Shown here: one piece after another, positions 6,973-21,900 of the stretch
Layout: every line of letters starts with the position of its first letter
Numbering within the stretch: position 1 is the first letter of the stretch
Assembly (NCBI GenBank): GCA_019248485.1
Contig: JAEHGL010000007.1
Span: 1-38,075 of the forward strand
Source of the DNA: Candidatus Komeilibacteria bacterium S5_K13
GTDB taxonomy: Bacteria > Patescibacteriota > Patescibacteriia > UBA1558 > S5-K13
DNA: 38,075 bases
Direction: 5' to 3'
The notes under the pieces: generated by a model
Told to the model about the DNA's origin: nothing
The model's input: only the letters and a program-made list of their open reading frames with translations
Database searches by the model: none
Made by a program: the position numbers and the translations under genes

Positions 6973-8310
6973 TTAAACAATATCTCCGAGCTTATCCTTC
7001 CTTCCAAGTACAATCGCCCCCACAAATACTACCCACCATACAACACTTAAATCGTTCTTAAAATATGGCACCTCAACAATTCCTTGAATAATTATTGCGA
7101 GCATTGTAAGTAATATAAATATCTGATCATATGACCCGCTAAAATATTTCGAAATTGTAACTTTTATTAAATTTATTATAAGCCACAAAAATCCTAGTAT
7201 TCCAAAAAATCCAAGAGATACATAAAAGTTCATAAATATTGAATGGGGATATAAGAATATTTCTATATAATCATATTTGTGATATTTAGTTGAATCATTC
7301 TGATATCCATTTAATCCTGAGCCAAAAATTGGTTTCTCTTTTAGTAATTGTTTTGTCTCGCCATACATATTTCGTCTTATTTGGCCTGATAAATCTTGAA
7401 GAAGTAATTTTTCTTTTATTGAATAAACCTTATCACTTGGAACATCGACTGTTTGAGGAGATTTTGCAATATAAGGAAACAGTAGCGCAACTAGTATTAT
7501 CCCAAAAGACACAAAATAGAAAAACTTTTTGTAATTTATTAATTTAAAACTCAAAAATATCAAAAGGCCTGCAATCATTGCAATAATAGCGCTTTCTGAT
7601 TTTGACCAAAATACAGTTATAAATGATGTAAAAAATATCAAAACATTAAACACTTTCAAATATATTTTTTTATCTTGTAGTAAATTGAGTAGATTAAGAA
7701 AAAATATAGGAACAAGTATAAGTCCATTTGCATTTGGATAGCCAAAAAAACTTATCACACGATTATCTTCTATAACTCCAGTTGTACTAAATGTAAAATT
7801 ACCTGTAAGTCTTTGGTAAAGTGAGAGAACAAAGATAAGAACACTAAGGAACCCAAGAGAGTATATAATATTTTTGAATTGTTTTTTGTTTTTAATACTA
7901 CTTACCATAACCACAAACAAAAATATTGATTCTAGAAAATATGACTTAAAAAGTCCTAATGCTTTAGTTGTATTATATGAGGCTAAGACTGAGATAAAGG
8001 CACTAATCAATATTAGTATTATTGGCCACTTAAAGCTTCCAAATATATTCTTATTTTTTATTACCTGTATTGGTTTAGAAAATAAACTTCTTAAAGACAA
8101 AGCAATATTTCTAAAATTCTTAATAAACCAAACAAACACAACAATCCAAATGAAGCATGATAATAAATTCATCGGAAATCCTAAAATATCAAATTGCACT
8201 CTATAAGTAGAGAGTAATATAAAAAGAAAATACAACGCATTGTTAAGACTTTTTATAGTTAGTATAAAATAAAAAACGAATATTAATATAATAAGAATAT
8301 TAAGAATCAT
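6973..8310 (-). CDS. O-antigen ligase/polymerase-like membrane protein (Wzy_C family)
   Basis: 445 aa with about 11-12 membrane segments spread over the whole length. A large hydrophilic loop (about 275-355) contains the family's typical G.G.N......HN/PHS pattern, here GSGLNGYQND and YPHSIFMNF. This family joins or polymerises polysaccharide repeat units on the outer face of the membrane. It overlaps the flippase stop by 11 bp, so flippase and polymerase/ligase are translationally coupled, as expected for a surface glycan pathway. It ends the ftsK-recA gene run. The exact substrate is unknown. Confidence 0.82.
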   Translation of the reverse strand: MILNILIILIFVFYFILTIKSLNNALYFLFILLSTYRVQFDILGFPMNLLSCFIWIVVFVWFIKNFRNIALSLRSLFSKPIQVIKNKNIFGSFKWPIILILISAFISVLASYNTTKALGLFKSYFLESIFLFVVMVSSIKNKKQFKNIIYSLGFLSVLIFVLSLYQRLTGNFTFSTTGVIEDNRVISFFGYPNANGLILVPIFFLNLLNLLQDKKIYLKVFNVLIFFTSFITVFWSKSESAIIAMIAGLLIFLSFKLINYKKFFYFVSFGIILVALLFPYIAKSPQTVDVPSDKVYSIKEKLLLQDLSGQIRRNMYGETKQLLKEKPIFGSGLNGYQNDSTKYHKYDYIEIFLYPHSIFMNFYVSLGFFGILGFLWLIINLIKVTISKYFSGSYDQIFILLTMLAIIIQGIVEVPYFKNDLSVVWWVVFVGAIVLGRKDKLGDIV

Positions 8311-9736
8311 GACTTGGACTAATTAATTGTTTAAATATGCTTTTATCAAAAAAGTTTAGCGCAAAAATCAATATCATATAAATAACTGGACCAATTATCA
8401 ACTCTATAAATAGCCCGTATTGAATTATTTGTAAAATAGAATAAGTAATATATGAAATAACACCAATTTTAAGTGCAAAAGAAAAATTTATTCTCCATTT
8501 TATATATTTATACAATAGAGCGTAAGACAATATTGTCATTATAAGTTCCACCGCCAACGTTGTATAAGCTGCTCCATAATAAGAATATTTTGGAATAAAC
8601 ACAAAATAAGAAATTAAAGAAATTATTGCAACAGCAAAAAAATATTTAATAATTTCCTTTTGCTTTTCTATAGCTATAATTCCATAATTAAATAATGATC
8701 CAAAAAATATGATGGCTGTCGGCCAAATAAGAATTTGTAAAATACCTACTGAATTTTGATACTCCTCTCCTGCGATAAAATTTATAATTCCACTAGCTTC
8801 AGCGCTAAATATAGCAATCAATGCAAAAGTAATAAAACAAAAAATATTGAAAAACTTTTGCATAGCAAAATTAAAATCTTTCAATTTTCTGCCCACCCAA
8901 TAAACTGAGAAGATTGGAAGTATTAATCCCAAGATCATATGTGGCAAGGTTGTAATAACTTCTAATATTTTATAAGCTGCTCCATAATAACCGACATCTG
9001 TTGGCGTCTTGAACACTGACAGAATAATTGTATCTGCTTTAAAATATATTAAATTTAAAATAGTAGTAACGGCAATCGGCCAAGAAATGTGCAATACTTT
9101 TTTCCAATAAATCAAATCAATGGTCCAAGAATATGATATATATTTTCTTGAGTACAAATACAATATAAACAAAAATATAGCTGAGTTAATATTATTAATA
9201 CACAAAATCGCAATAAGATTAAGCTTCATGAAAATAAACAACACTATCAAACTTAAGAAAAATACTTTCGCAATTACTTCGGCATAAACAACCCTATCCA
9301 TTTTCATTTCTTTTTGAAATATTGCGGAATAAATCTGTATTATGCTATTTAGAAAAAATGTAAGCGATGTTACAAGAATTCCAATTTTTATATCAGTCGA
9401 ATATGGAAAAAATAAAACGAGTATTGGAATAGCGACAAAAAACAAAACTCCAGAAACAATACGAAGCGTCAAAATATTGCTAAAAATATAATTTCTATCC
9501 GCACCTATTTTTGAGATTTCTGAAAGAAGCACTAAATATAACCCAAAATCAAAAATAATTCCCACAATCTGTAAGAATGATAAAACGGTTGTATATTTTC
9601 CAAATCCATCAGGATTTAAATAACGGGCAAGAAAAGCAATGGCCAACACACCTATAAGGATGTTGGCCGCCTTTCCCATCACTTGAAAAATTGTATTATA
9701 AGCTATTTTTCTTATTGGAAGCATTTTATTGATCAT
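8300..9736 (-). CDS. Polysaccharide flippase (Wzx/MOP superfamily)
   Basis: 478 aa with about 12-14 hydrophobic helices in the regular pattern of the polysaccharide biosynthesis (Wzx) family. The N-terminal [19 protein letters not shown]...FLARYLNP block is the usual family start. [15 protein letters not shown] and [15 protein letters not shown] are conserved in the family. It flips lipid-linked sugar units across the cytoplasmic membrane. The start at 9736 overlaps the recA stop by 11 bp; ATG at 9724 is an alternative just after it. No SD, so coupling to recA translation is likely. Confidence 0.85.
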   Translation of the reverse strand: MINKMLPIRKIAYNTIFQVMGKAANILIGVLAIAFLARYLNPDGFGKYTTVLSFLQIVGIIFDFGLYLVLLSEISKIGADRNYIFSNILTLRIVSGVLFFVAIPILVLFFPYSTDIKIGILVTSLTFFLNSIIQIYSAIFQKEMKMDRVVYAEVIAKVFFLSLIVLFIFMKLNLIAILCINNINSAIFLFILYLYSRKYISYSWTIDLIYWKKVLHISWPIAVTTILNLIYFKADTIILSVFKTPTDVGYYGAAYKILEVITTLPHMILGLILPIFSVYWVGRKLKDFNFAMQKFFNIFCFITFALIAIFSAEASGIINFIAGEEYQNSVGILQILIWPTAIIFFGSLFNYGIIAIEKQKEIIKYFFAVAIISLISYFVFIPKYSYYGAAYTTLAVELIMTILSYALLYKYIKWRINFSFALKIGVISYITYSILQIIQYGLFIELIIGPVIYMILIFALNFFDKSIFKQLISPSHDS

Positions 9737-10775
9737 TCAAAGCTCTTTTTTCTTGTACTTTTTTTAACACCTCTACTCTTATCTCATCTCTTAGTTTTGG
9801 ATTTTCTTTTAAGAATATTCTCGTAGCTTCCCTACCAACACCGAGCTTTTCTTTTCCAAAAGAATACGAATTACCGCTTTTCTCTATTACATCATAAGCA
9901 AGTGCAGTATCTATTACATCACCTTCTTTTGAAATTCCTTCATTATACAAGATATCAAACTGACACGCTGTAAAAGGAGCGGCAACTTTGTTTTTTACTA
10001 TTTTACAATTTACACGATTTCCTATTATTTCTTCTTTTTTCTTTATAACAGCAGCTTTTCTCACCTCAATTCTTAAAGATGAATAAAATTTCAAAGCTTT
10101 TCCACCAGGAGTTGTTTCTGGATTTCCAAAATAAACTCCAATTTTCATTCTTATTTGATTTATAAAAATTACAACTGTCTTACTCTTTGAAATAACAGAT
10201 GTAAGTTTACGAAGAGCCTTACTCATTAGCCTTGCTTGAAGTCCAATTTGCTGATCTCCCATTTCTCCATCTATTTCAGCTTGAGGAACTAGAGCTGCGA
10301 CTGAATCTACAACAACGACATCAATTGCATTTGAACGAACTAATGTTTCAACTATTTCGAGTGCTTGCTCTGCAGCATCTGGCTGAGATAAAATCATATC
10401 ATCAACATTTACACCAATTTTTTTTGCATAAGCGGGATCAAGGGCGTGTTCTGCATCAACAAATGCAACTATACCTCCAGCTTTTTGAGCCTCTGCAATA
10501 ATATGCTGTGCTAATGTTGTTTTTCCGGACGACTCAGGCCCATACAACTCTACAACTCTTCCACGAGGAACACCATTTACACCAAGCGCAATATCAAGGC
10601 TTAAACATCCAGTACTAATAGAATCAACATTAACATTTCTAACGTCTGACATTTTCATAATAGCTCCTTGTCCAAACTTTTCTCTAATTTGATCAATAGC
10701 TTGCTCTGCTGCCTTAAATTTGCTTTTTGACTCACTACTACTTATTGCCTCCACGGCCTTTGTTTGTTTTTTCAT
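9726..10775 (-). CDS. recA: Recombinase A
   Basis: 349 aa, normal RecA length. Walker A is GPESSGKTT (about 79-87). The Walker B strand is [10 protein letters not shown]. Loop L1 contains [25 protein letters not shown], and loop L2 contains [22 protein letters not shown]. It forms the filament for homologous strand exchange and, in other bacteria, triggers LexA cleavage; no LexA box is obvious here. The ATG has no SD and is preceded by an 8-bp-phased spacer (10784-10835). It lies downstream of ftsK and the rodZ-like gene and overlaps the flippase gene. Confidence 0.98.
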   Translation of the reverse strand: MKKQTKAVEAISSSESKSKFKAAEQAIDQIREKFGQGAIMKMSDVRNVNVDSISTGCLSLDIALGVNGVPRGRVVELYGPESSGKTTLAQHIIAEAQKAGGIVAFVDAEHALDPAYAKKIGVNVDDMILSQPDAAEQALEIVETLVRSNAIDVVVVDSVAALVPQAEIDGEMGDQQIGLQARLMSKALRKLTSVISKSKTVVIFINQIRMKIGVYFGNPETTPGGKALKFYSSLRIEVRKAAVIKKKEEIIGNRVNCKIVKNKVAAPFTACQFDILYNEGISKEGDVIDTALAYDVIEKSGNSYSFGKEKLGVGREATRIFLKENPKLRDEIRVEVLKKVQEKRALNDQ

Positions 10776-10844
10776 GTTATTAGTGGGTTAATAGGTTAAT
10801 GGGTCAGGAAATCCCTAACTTTCTAACCATCTAACCATTAGTAA

Positions 10845-11516
10845 TTAATTCTTCTCTTTGAAAACAACAACATTTTCCCTATGTTGACGGCCATGTTTTC
10901 TTTGACTAATAATTTCAAAATTATTTAGTCCATATTTTAACTTCACCTCTATACTAAATACCCCATCATCTTCAAGCGCTATATTTTGTCCATTTATATA
11001 AAGTAGCGCCTCTTCATCTGTCTTTCCAACTATTGTAACTAGATTATCTTTTGTGACATAGTCTTTTTTAGGCTGTGATATTTCCAACTTTGGAGGCTTT
11101 AGATAGTTGTTAGTTTCATAATAAATATATCCCAAAAAAAACAATATTACAACTATAAAAAACAACCTTCTAAACGTATGGGGCGTCATGTTATTTACAA
11201 ATCTTTTAATCTTATTTTCTTTGGCGTCTTGTTTTTTTAAAGAACTTTGTTCTTTTTGTTTTTTATAATAATCAAAACTTAATCCAAAATGAACTCCTAA
11301 AAAATCACAATAAGTTTTTAAAAAGTTTTTTACATACACTTCCCCCGGAAGAGATTTCCAATCTTCTTTTTCTATAGCTCTTAAATACTCTACTGATATT
11401 TTCAATTCATCAGATATTTCTTTTAGAGACAACTTCTTACTTTCTCTTTTTAGTTTTATCTTCTCTCCGAGACTCTCGTGTTTTAAATTTTTTTGTTTGA
11501 ACTTCAACATAAACAA
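10845..11516 (-). CDS. RodZ-like HTH membrane protein
   Basis: 223 aa. A cytoplasmic N-terminal helix-turn-helix of the RodZ type (about 14-85; GEKIKLKRESKKLSLKEIS, then YLRAIEKEDW and YVKNFLKTY) is followed by a basic linker. One membrane segment lies at about 116-135. A short extracytoplasmic beta-domain (about 145-215; VTIVGKTDEEALLYINGQ) follows. RodZ links MreB to the wall machinery in rod-shaped bacteria; here the family role is inferred. The start at 11516 is TTG with GGAG 7 nt upstream; ATG at 11510 is the alternative. It starts 14 nt after the ftsK stop. It is the only core gene here with a visible SD. Confidence 0.8.
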   Translation of the reverse strand: MFMLKFKQKNLKHESLGEKIKLKRESKKLSLKEISDELKISVEYLRAIEKEDWKSLPGEVYVKNFLKTYCDFLGVHFGLSFDYYKKQKEQSSLKKQDAKENKIKRFVNNMTPHTFRRLFFIVVILFFLGYIYYETNNYLKPPKLEISQPKKDYVTKDNLVTIVGKTDEEALLYINGQNIALEDDGVFSIEVKLKYGLNNFEIISQRKHGRQHRENVVVFKEKN

Positions 11517-11530
11517 AATTAATCTCCTTT

Positions 11531-13948
11531 TTATTTTTCTTCGGAATCTAAGTCTATTTCATCATCATCTTCTCCCACAAAATCATCTCCAACGTCAGAA
11601 TCGATATTATTTGCTCTATTTAGAGCACTACTTACAAGTTCATTTGCAAGCCTTGTATTTGCTTCGTCTGGAAAATTAAGATCGTCTAAACCAATTGCGT
11701 TTTCTTCTTCCTCTGCTTCAATTTCAGCTTGTTCCGTAAGACTTCCTTGTGAACCAAACCTTGCTATCTCTTGATTATCTAAAAACTCTTGAGTAATTAA
11801 AACATCACGGGGCTTAGGGCCATTTGCAGGACTAACAAATCCAAGCGTTTCAAGCTGATCTAAAATTTTAGCAGCCCTTGCGTAACCGACACTTAATTTT
11901 CTCTGAAACAAAGTTGCTGATGCCTTATCATAATTTACTACAATTTGCTTTGCCTGATCGAGTAGCGGATCCCAATTTTCTATTTTACCACCCATACCAG
12001 AGACAGCACTCTCTTGAGGATCTGTAATTTCTGGTAAATATTCTGGACTTGCTTGTTGTTTTAAGAAATCTATTACAGCATCCTTTTCTTCTTCTGATAT
12101 AAATGCACCTTGAAGCCTTCTAGGTTTTGAAAGTTCTGCGGATATAAAAAGCATATCTCCCTTACCAAGCAATTTTTCAGCACCCCCAGTATCAAGCACC
12201 GTTCTTGAATCTATTTGAGATGCAACTGAAAATGCAATACGCGATGTAATGTTCGCCTTTATAAGTCCTGTAATAACATTTACAGAAGGACGCTGTGTTG
12301 CAAGAACCAAATGAATACCTACGGCTCTTGCCATCTGAGCGAGTCTAATAATAGCCGTCTCTGCTTCAACTGGATTTACAAGCATTACCTCAGCAAGCTC
12401 ATCTATAACTATGACAATGCTTGGCATTTTATCTTCTATTTTTGAGACAGATTGATTGTAACTTATTATATCTTTTCTTCCAGCTTTTTCTAAGAGCTCA
12501 TATCTTCTTTCCATCTCAGCTACCGACCACTTAAGAGCATTTACAGTCTTATCTGCTTTTGTAATAACTGGTGTAAGTAAGTGAGGAATTCCATTGTATG
12601 GTGAAAGTTCTACCCTCTTTGGATCAACAAAAATAAATTTGAGTTCATTTGGATTAAGCCTATATAGCAAACTTAATATAAGGCAATTTACCATTACAGA
12701 CTTTCCACTTCCAGTTGCTCCAGCAATAAGTAAATGCGGCATCTTATCAAGATTTACTGCAATGTTTTTTCCGGTAACATCTTTTCCAAGCGCAAATACA
12801 AGAAGTCCATCTGATTGTTTAAAAATATTATCTGACAAAATTTCGCGAAGCCTTACAATAGAAACAACTCTATTTGGAACTTCAATACCAACAAGTGATT
12901 TTCCAGGAATCGGAGCCTCTATTCTAAGTGGATGTGCTGCTAAAGATAGTGCAAGATTGTCTTGTAGAGCTCCAATTTTTGCGAGCCTTACACTTTCATC
13001 TGGTTTTAGAGTAAATTGAGTGACGGTTGGTCCTACATTTACATCGCTCATTTCAACATTTATTCCAAAGTTAGCCAAAGTTTTTCTAATTTTTTCTTTT
13101 CCAGATTCTATGTCACAACTTGCAGGAGCTGATTTTTTGTCACTTAATAATTCGAGTGGAATTTTTATATCCTTATATATTTTTTTTCTTTTTTCTTGTT
13201 CTTGTGTATTTACAAGTGACTTTTCTGTCATCAAATCACTTTTAATATTTTTATTTTGTTTTTTATCAAATAAAACTCCTTGAGAAGCGTTATCTATATC
13301 CGCATCAATTAAATCATCTTCAATAATCTCTTCATATTCTTCTTCATACTGAGCTCTTTCTCTTTTTATTTTCATCCTACGTCTTAGAGTGTTTACAAAA
13401 TTGAGCTCGCTTATTGAAAGATCAAACATTATTAAAATTGATACAATAAATAATCCAAAAAGAATTATTAGAGCCCCCCACATTCCTGAAATTTCATAAA
13501 GTGGCCAATAAAAAATCATGCCAATATATCCACCTCCGCGACCTGATAACAGCTCATCTTTTACGCTACTTGAATCAATAAACAAATTTAGTATTCCAGA
13601 AGAACTAAGCACAAAAAGCAAAAGCCCAAGATAGTGTCTTACGCTTATATTGTATTTACTTGGAAACAAATACATATATCCCAAAATTATAAAAACTATT
13701 GGTGTCACAAAATGAAGCCAACCAAATATCACACTCGTTCCAATTGTAAGATATTTTCCCAAAGAGCCTACAAGATCAAAAAGTGCCAGAAAACTAATAA
13801 AACCAAATATCAAAAGGAACACGACAAAGATTCCTTTTTTGGTCTCGGGACTAAGTCTTGCGATAACGTTTTCTTTTTTAGGCTCATCAAAACGTTGTTT
13901 CTTTATGTAAGTTCTTTTTGGTAACTTTCTTGTTTTTTTGCGTAACAT
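11531..13948 (-). CDS. ftsK: DNA translocase FtsK/SpoIIIE
   Basis: About 805 aa. Four membrane segments in the first ~180 residues are followed by an acidic linker (about 190-270). The motor domain has Walker A GATGSGKS (about 415) and IFVDPKRVELSPYNGIPHL, then IVIVIDELAEVM and LATQRPSVNVITGLIKANI. A C-terminal winged-helix gamma domain (about 690-750; LFQRKLSVGYARAAKILDQLE) reads KOPS-type sites, and an acidic tail ends the protein. It pumps DNA through the closing septum. ATG at 13948 is chosen because the extra 14 codons from 13990 come from the palindromic repeat upstream. Confidence 0.95.
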   Translation of the reverse strand: MLRKKTRKLPKRTYIKKQRFDEPKKENVIARLSPETKKGIFVVFLLIFGFISFLALFDLVGSLGKYLTIGTSVIFGWLHFVTPIVFIILGYMYLFPSKYNISVRHYLGLLLFVLSSSGILNLFIDSSSVKDELLSGRGGGYIGMIFYWPLYEISGMWGALIILFGLFIVSILIMFDLSISELNFVNTLRRRMKIKRERAQYEEEYEEIIEDDLIDADIDNASQGVLFDKKQNKNIKSDLMTEKSLVNTQEQEKRKKIYKDIKIPLELLSDKKSAPASCDIESGKEKIRKTLANFGINVEMSDVNVGPTVTQFTLKPDESVRLAKIGALQDNLALSLAAHPLRIEAPIPGKSLVGIEVPNRVVSIVRLREILSDNIFKQSDGLLVFALGKDVTGKNIAVNLDKMPHLLIAGATGSGKSVMVNCLILSLLYRLNPNELKFIFVDPKRVELSPYNGIPHLLTPVITKADKTVNALKWSVAEMERRYELLEKAGRKDIISYNQSVSKIEDKMPSIVIVIDELAEVMLVNPVEAETAIIRLAQMARAVGIHLVLATQRPSVNVITGLIKANITSRIAFSVASQIDSRTVLDTGGAEKLLGKGDMLFISAELSKPRRLQGAFISEEEKDAVIDFLKQQASPEYLPEITDPQESAVSGMGGKIENWDPLLDQAKQIVVNYDKASATLFQRKLSVGYARAAKILDQLETLGFVSPANGPKPRDVLITQEFLDNQEIARFGSQGSLTEQAEIEAEEEENAIGLDDLNFPDEANTRLANELVSSALNRANNIDSDVGDDFVGEDDDEIDLDSEEK

Positions 13949-13967
13949 AAAATTTATCAATAATCTC

Positions 13968-14013
13968 AGCCAGAGGCTGATCTCCTCCATGGGTGTACAG
14001 GCGCCTCTGGCGG
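13968..14013. repeat. Two-hairpin REP-like element, reversed and diverged copy
   Basis: TCAGCCAGAGGCTGA (13968-13982) is a perfect hairpin with loop AGA. CGCCTCTGGCG (14002-14012) is a second hairpin after 19 nt. Order and orientation are reversed relative to the copies at 6911 and 25569. Confidence 0.7.
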
Positions 14014-14030
14014 AAATTAATCAATAATCA

Positions 14031-14111
14031 GATAATAACCAATTACCGAATATTCGATTATTGGCTATTGAAATTTATCTGGATTTTGTGATTTGTGAAT
14101 TGGTTATTATC
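14031..14111. repeat. 81-bp inverted repeat upstream of ftsK
   Basis: GATAATAACCAATT (14031-14044) is exactly complementary to AATTGGTTATTATC (14098-14111). The interior contains the palindrome CGAATATTCG (14047-14056). No T-run follows, so it is not a terminator. Confidence 0.7.
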
Positions 14112-14174
14112 CAGAATTTGATATTTAATGTAAGTATTATAGCATTTTTTAAAATATTTGAATAATCTTTCAAA

Positions 14175-14208
14175 ATAAAAAATGCCCGGCATATTTTACT
14201 GGGCATTA
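14175..14208 (-). terminator. Terminator touching the 175-aa ORFan stop codon
   Basis: Minus strand AATGCCC (14207-14201) pairs with GGGCATT (14187-14181), followed by TTTTTATTTTG. The last stop-codon bases form part of the stem. Confidence 0.85.
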
Positions 14209-14733
14209 TTCAATTTCTCTATAAGGCATAAACGGCGTACATTTCAAGAACACAAAGTCTTTATACACCAAAACGAGAATATCTTTCAAAAACACATCAT
14301 GACTTTCATTATACCCTTTTATATCTTTAAAAGCTGGGCATAATTGTTCGACAAAAGTCTCAAGTTCTTCTTGATAATTTTGATATTCTAGATTTTCAAC
14401 ATTTCTCCACTTGCCATAAGTATCTTGACCAAAATCATTGTAAATGCACAAGACTCCAAGTTTATAGTGCCACAATAAATTTTTTGATATTATTTTAACC
14501 TCTTTTGCTCTTTTATTGAATATGCCTATTATATAAGCTATTTGATTTGAAGATAACAAAACAAATGTATTCATATCCAATATTTTTCTGACTTCTCTGG
14601 GCAAAGACCAATATCTCCGATGAGAGGACTTTTTTTCCTTTCTTATCAAAAATGCTCTACTGATAAATCTAATCACAAAGAAGATTGGTAAATGCAGTAT
14701 TAATATTAATCCGACCAATACGAATTTATTCAT
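14206..14733 (-). CDS. Hypothetical membrane-anchored protein, 175 aa
   Basis: One N-terminal membrane segment (about 4-23), then a basic stretch (RKEKKSSHRRYW, about 31-42) and a soluble cytoplasmic-type domain to the end. A central NTFVLLSSNQIAYIIGIF stretch is moderately hydrophobic. The C-terminal half is acidic. No known domain was recognised. Start: ATG with AGGAGG 7 nt upstream, promoter at 14778-14806, terminator at the stop codon. It stands alone between ftsK and rpoC and belongs to the SD-led cassette class. Confidence 0.75.
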   Translation of the reverse strand: MNKFVLVGLILILHLPIFFVIRFISRAFLIRKEKKSSHRRYWSLPREVRKILDMNTFVLLSSNQIAYIIGIFNKRAKEVKIISKNLLWHYKLGVLCIYNDFGQDTYGKWRNVENLEYQNYQEELETFVEQLCPAFKDIKGYNESHDVFLKDILVLVYKDFVFLKCTPFMPYREIE

Positions 14734-14777
14734 TTAATCCTCCTAAGGATTTAGATTTTGTTATTATTTAACAAGTT

Positions 14778-14806
14778 ATATTATTATATAGACCATATTT
14801 TGTCAA
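14778..14806 (-). promoter_or_regulatory. Promoter of the 175-aa ORFan
   Basis: Minus strand TTGACA (14806-14801), 17-nt spacer, TAATAT (14783-14778). Confidence 0.7.
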
Positions 14807-14815
14807 CGGCAAAAT

Positions 14816-14847
14816 GGGGGGGGCCAGGACCAAATGGGTCCTGGCCC
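14816..14847. repeat. Very stable GC-rich hairpin beside a G8 run
   Basis: GGGCCAGGACC (14821-14831) and GGTCCTGGCCC (14837-14847) form a perfect 11-bp stem with a 5-nt loop. A run of eight G (14816-14823) adjoins it. There is no T-run, so it is not a normal terminator. It lies between the rpoC terminator and the promoter of the 175-aa ORFan. Confidence 0.6.
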
Positions 14848-14849
14848 TA

Positions 14850-14888
14850 AACAAAAACTCGGTGCATTGTCTGCGACCGAGTTTTTTA
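14850..14888 (-). terminator. rpoBC operon terminator
   Basis: AACTCGG (14856-14862) pairs with CCGAGTT (14877-14883). A T-run follows on both strands, stronger on plus. It lies about 30 nt after the rpoC stop codon. Confidence 0.85.
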
Positions 14889-14916
14889 TAATCTAACTGT
14901 TTACTACCAAAACAAA

Positions 14917-18844
<3,928 letters not shown>

Positions 18845-18918
18845 TTATTTAATAATTATTTTTAATATTTTAAACTTATTTAGTTAACTAGTTTCGTAGC
18901 TACTTAAGATTCTTTAAG

Positions 18919-18940
18919 TAGCTACGTGACTAAGTAGCTA
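18919..18940. repeat. AGCTAC inverted repeat just after rpoB
   Basis: TAGCTACGTGACTAAGTAGCTA contains TAGCTAC/GTAGCTA arms. A 21-bp near copy (two differences) lies at 31704-31724, immediately after the rlpA stop codon. Confidence 0.6.
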
Positions 18941-21900
18941 TCATAATACTTCTACGTTTTCTTCAAGCTTTCCCGCTTCTTCCATTGCTTTTAATTCTTC
19001 TTTTACGCCAAGCTCGTCTTTAGCATCTGCTTCTGTTATTTTTATTTCCTCTTCTTCAGGAATAACTATTTCTTCTTCTATATAATCCATTTTACGATTT
19101 TCTTTATCAAGCATTTCAACATTTATTCCAAGAGCTTTTAATTCACTCATCAAAACATTAAAACTCTCTGGAATATTAATCTTGTCTATTTCCTCTCCCT
19201 TAATAATAGCTTCGTAAGCTTTACTTCTTCCATTTATATCATCTGACTTAATAGTCAACATTTCTTGCAATGTGTAAGCAGCTCCATAAGCTTCTAGAGC
19301 CCAGACCTCCATCTCTCCAAAACGCTGTCCACCAAACTGAGCCTTACCTCCAAGAGGTTGCTGAGTAATAAGTGAATAAGGACCAATAGATCTCTGATGA
19401 ATTTTATCTTCTACTAAATGGTTTAGTTTTAAGAAATATGTGATACCAACAGTTGTCTTGTTATCAAAAGCCTCTCCTGTTCTTCCATCATATAGTTGAA
19501 CTTTTCCATTTTCAGGATATCCTGCCTTTATAAGTTCCTCTCTTATTTGATCAATCGTTACTCCACTTAGTGTTGGTGAGGCAACAGTGTATCCAAGTTT
19601 TTTTGCGGCAAGTCCAAGGTGAACTTCAAGAACCTGTCCTAAATTCATACGAGAAATAATACCAAGTGGATTCAAAATTATATCAACTGGCGTTCCATCT
19701 TCCATAAATGGCATATCTTCTTCTGGGATAATTCTTGATATAACACCCTTATTTCCATGACGTCCTGCCATTTTATCTCCAACTTGTATTTTTCTAAGCT
19801 GCGCAATACTAATCTGAATCATTCTTACAACACCTGCTGGAAGTTTATCTCCATTTTTTCTTGTAAAAAATTTCATATCAACAACTTTTCCATGTTCACC
19901 GTGTTCCAAATAAAGAGATGAATCTTTTACATCTTTTGCTTTTTCACCAAATATAGCACGAAGAAGTTTTTCTTCTGCGGATAATTCAGTTTCACCTTTT
20001 GGAGTAATCTTTCCAACTAAAATGTCTCCAGATTTTACAGTTGCTCCGATTCTAATAATTCCATCTTGGTCTAAGTCTTTAAGCCTTTCCTCTCCAATGT
20101 TTGGGATATCTCGAGTAATTACTTCTGGACCAAGCTTTGTATCACGAACTTCTATTGAATAATTTTCAATATGAATTGAAGTATATACATCGTCTTTTAC
20201 AAATCTTTCTGAGATAAGAATAGCGTCTTCGTAATTTCCGCCTTCCCAAGGCATATATGCAACCAAGATGTTTTTTCCGAGTGCAAGTTCTCCCTTATCA
20301 ATAGCGGCACCATCAGCAATAACATCTCCTTTTTTAATTTTTTCACCCTTTTCAACTATTGGATGCTGATTCATACAGGTTGAAGCATTTGAACGAATAA
20401 ATTTTGAAACAGCATAAGTATGCTCTTTTCCGTTCTTATCTTTTATCTTTATCTCAGACCCTGATACGGCAGTAACCTCTCCATCTTCTTTTGCTCTAAT
20501 AAGCTGTCCGCTATCCTCAGCAGCACGTCCTTCAACTCCAGTACCAATAATAGGTGCTTCAGGACTAATAAGAGAAACTGCTTGTCTTTGCATATTTGAT
20601 CCCATAAGTGCACGAACAGCATCATCGTGCTCTAAGAAAGGAATAAGCGATGTCGAAATACTAATAATTTGATTTGGGGCTACATCCATATAATCAATTT
20701 TTTCAACATCATCAAATGTAGGTTGTCCATGAACTCTCATTTCTGCTTGAGGATTTGTAAATTTTCCATCAACCTCTGTTGGGGTTGTAGCAGCTGTAGT
20801 AACACTTCTTTCTTCTTCAAATGCATCAATATAAACAACTTCATTTGTTACAATGGGAACAATTGCGATTGTTTTAATTTCAATATTTTTTGCTAATTCT
20901 TTTGCAATTTTTTCATCAATAAATGTATCTGTTTTTAGAACAACTTTATTTGTCTTTGGATCTACAATATCAATTCTTGTTGTATGTCCTTTGCTAATTT
21001 CGAATTTATTTTCTATATCATGCAAAACTTTTCTATAAGGAGTTTCTAGGAAACCATATTCATTTATTCTTGCATACGATGCTAAATGTCCTACAAGGCC
21101 AATATTTGGTCCTTCAGGTGTTGCAATAGGACAAATCCTTCCATAATGACTACGATGTACATCACGTACTTCAAATCCAGCTCTTTCTCTTGATAGTCCG
21201 CCAGGTCCAAGTGCTGACAATCTTCTTTTATGTTCAAGCTCTGCAAGTGGATTAATCTGATCCATAAACTGTGACAATTGAGAACTCATAAAAAATTCTT
21301 TTATAGTTCCTATAACTGGCTTTGCATTTATAAGTAAGTTTGGAGTAATAGAAGTAACATCCCCAGTAGACATTCTATCTTTTACAATTCTCTCCATTCT
21401 TGCCAATCCTATCCTAAATCTATTTTGAATTAATTCACCGACCGCTCTTACGCGTCTATTTCCCAAGTGATCAATATCATCAGCAGCTTCTTGATTCAAA
21501 TTTAATTTTATAATTTCTTTTATAACATCAATAAGATCTTCTTTTTTAAGAGTTCTGTGTTCATTTGTAATAGGATAATCTCTTTTAAATCTCTTGTTTA
21601 ATTTATAACGTCCAACATTTGCAAGGTCGTATCTATTGAAGTCAAAGAACATTGCAAATATAAGTGACTTTACATTTTCAGCGGTTGCCAAGTCTCCTGG
21701 TCTTATTCTTCTGTATATTTCTATTAAACCCTCGTCCTGATTATGCGCTGCATCTTTTTCAATTGTATTTTTTATAAAACTTACTTCCGGATGATTATCA
21801 ACGTCCTTAAATAATTCTATCAACTCTTCATCTGTTTGATATCCAAAAGCACGAAGCAAAGATGTAACAGCTACTTTTCTTTTTCTATCAATAGAAACAT

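Noticed and set aside
12594-13283. Long plus-strand ORFs opposite ftsK
   Set aside because: They are shadow frames of a conserved, well-supported gene; low-GC codon use leaves the opposite strand open.
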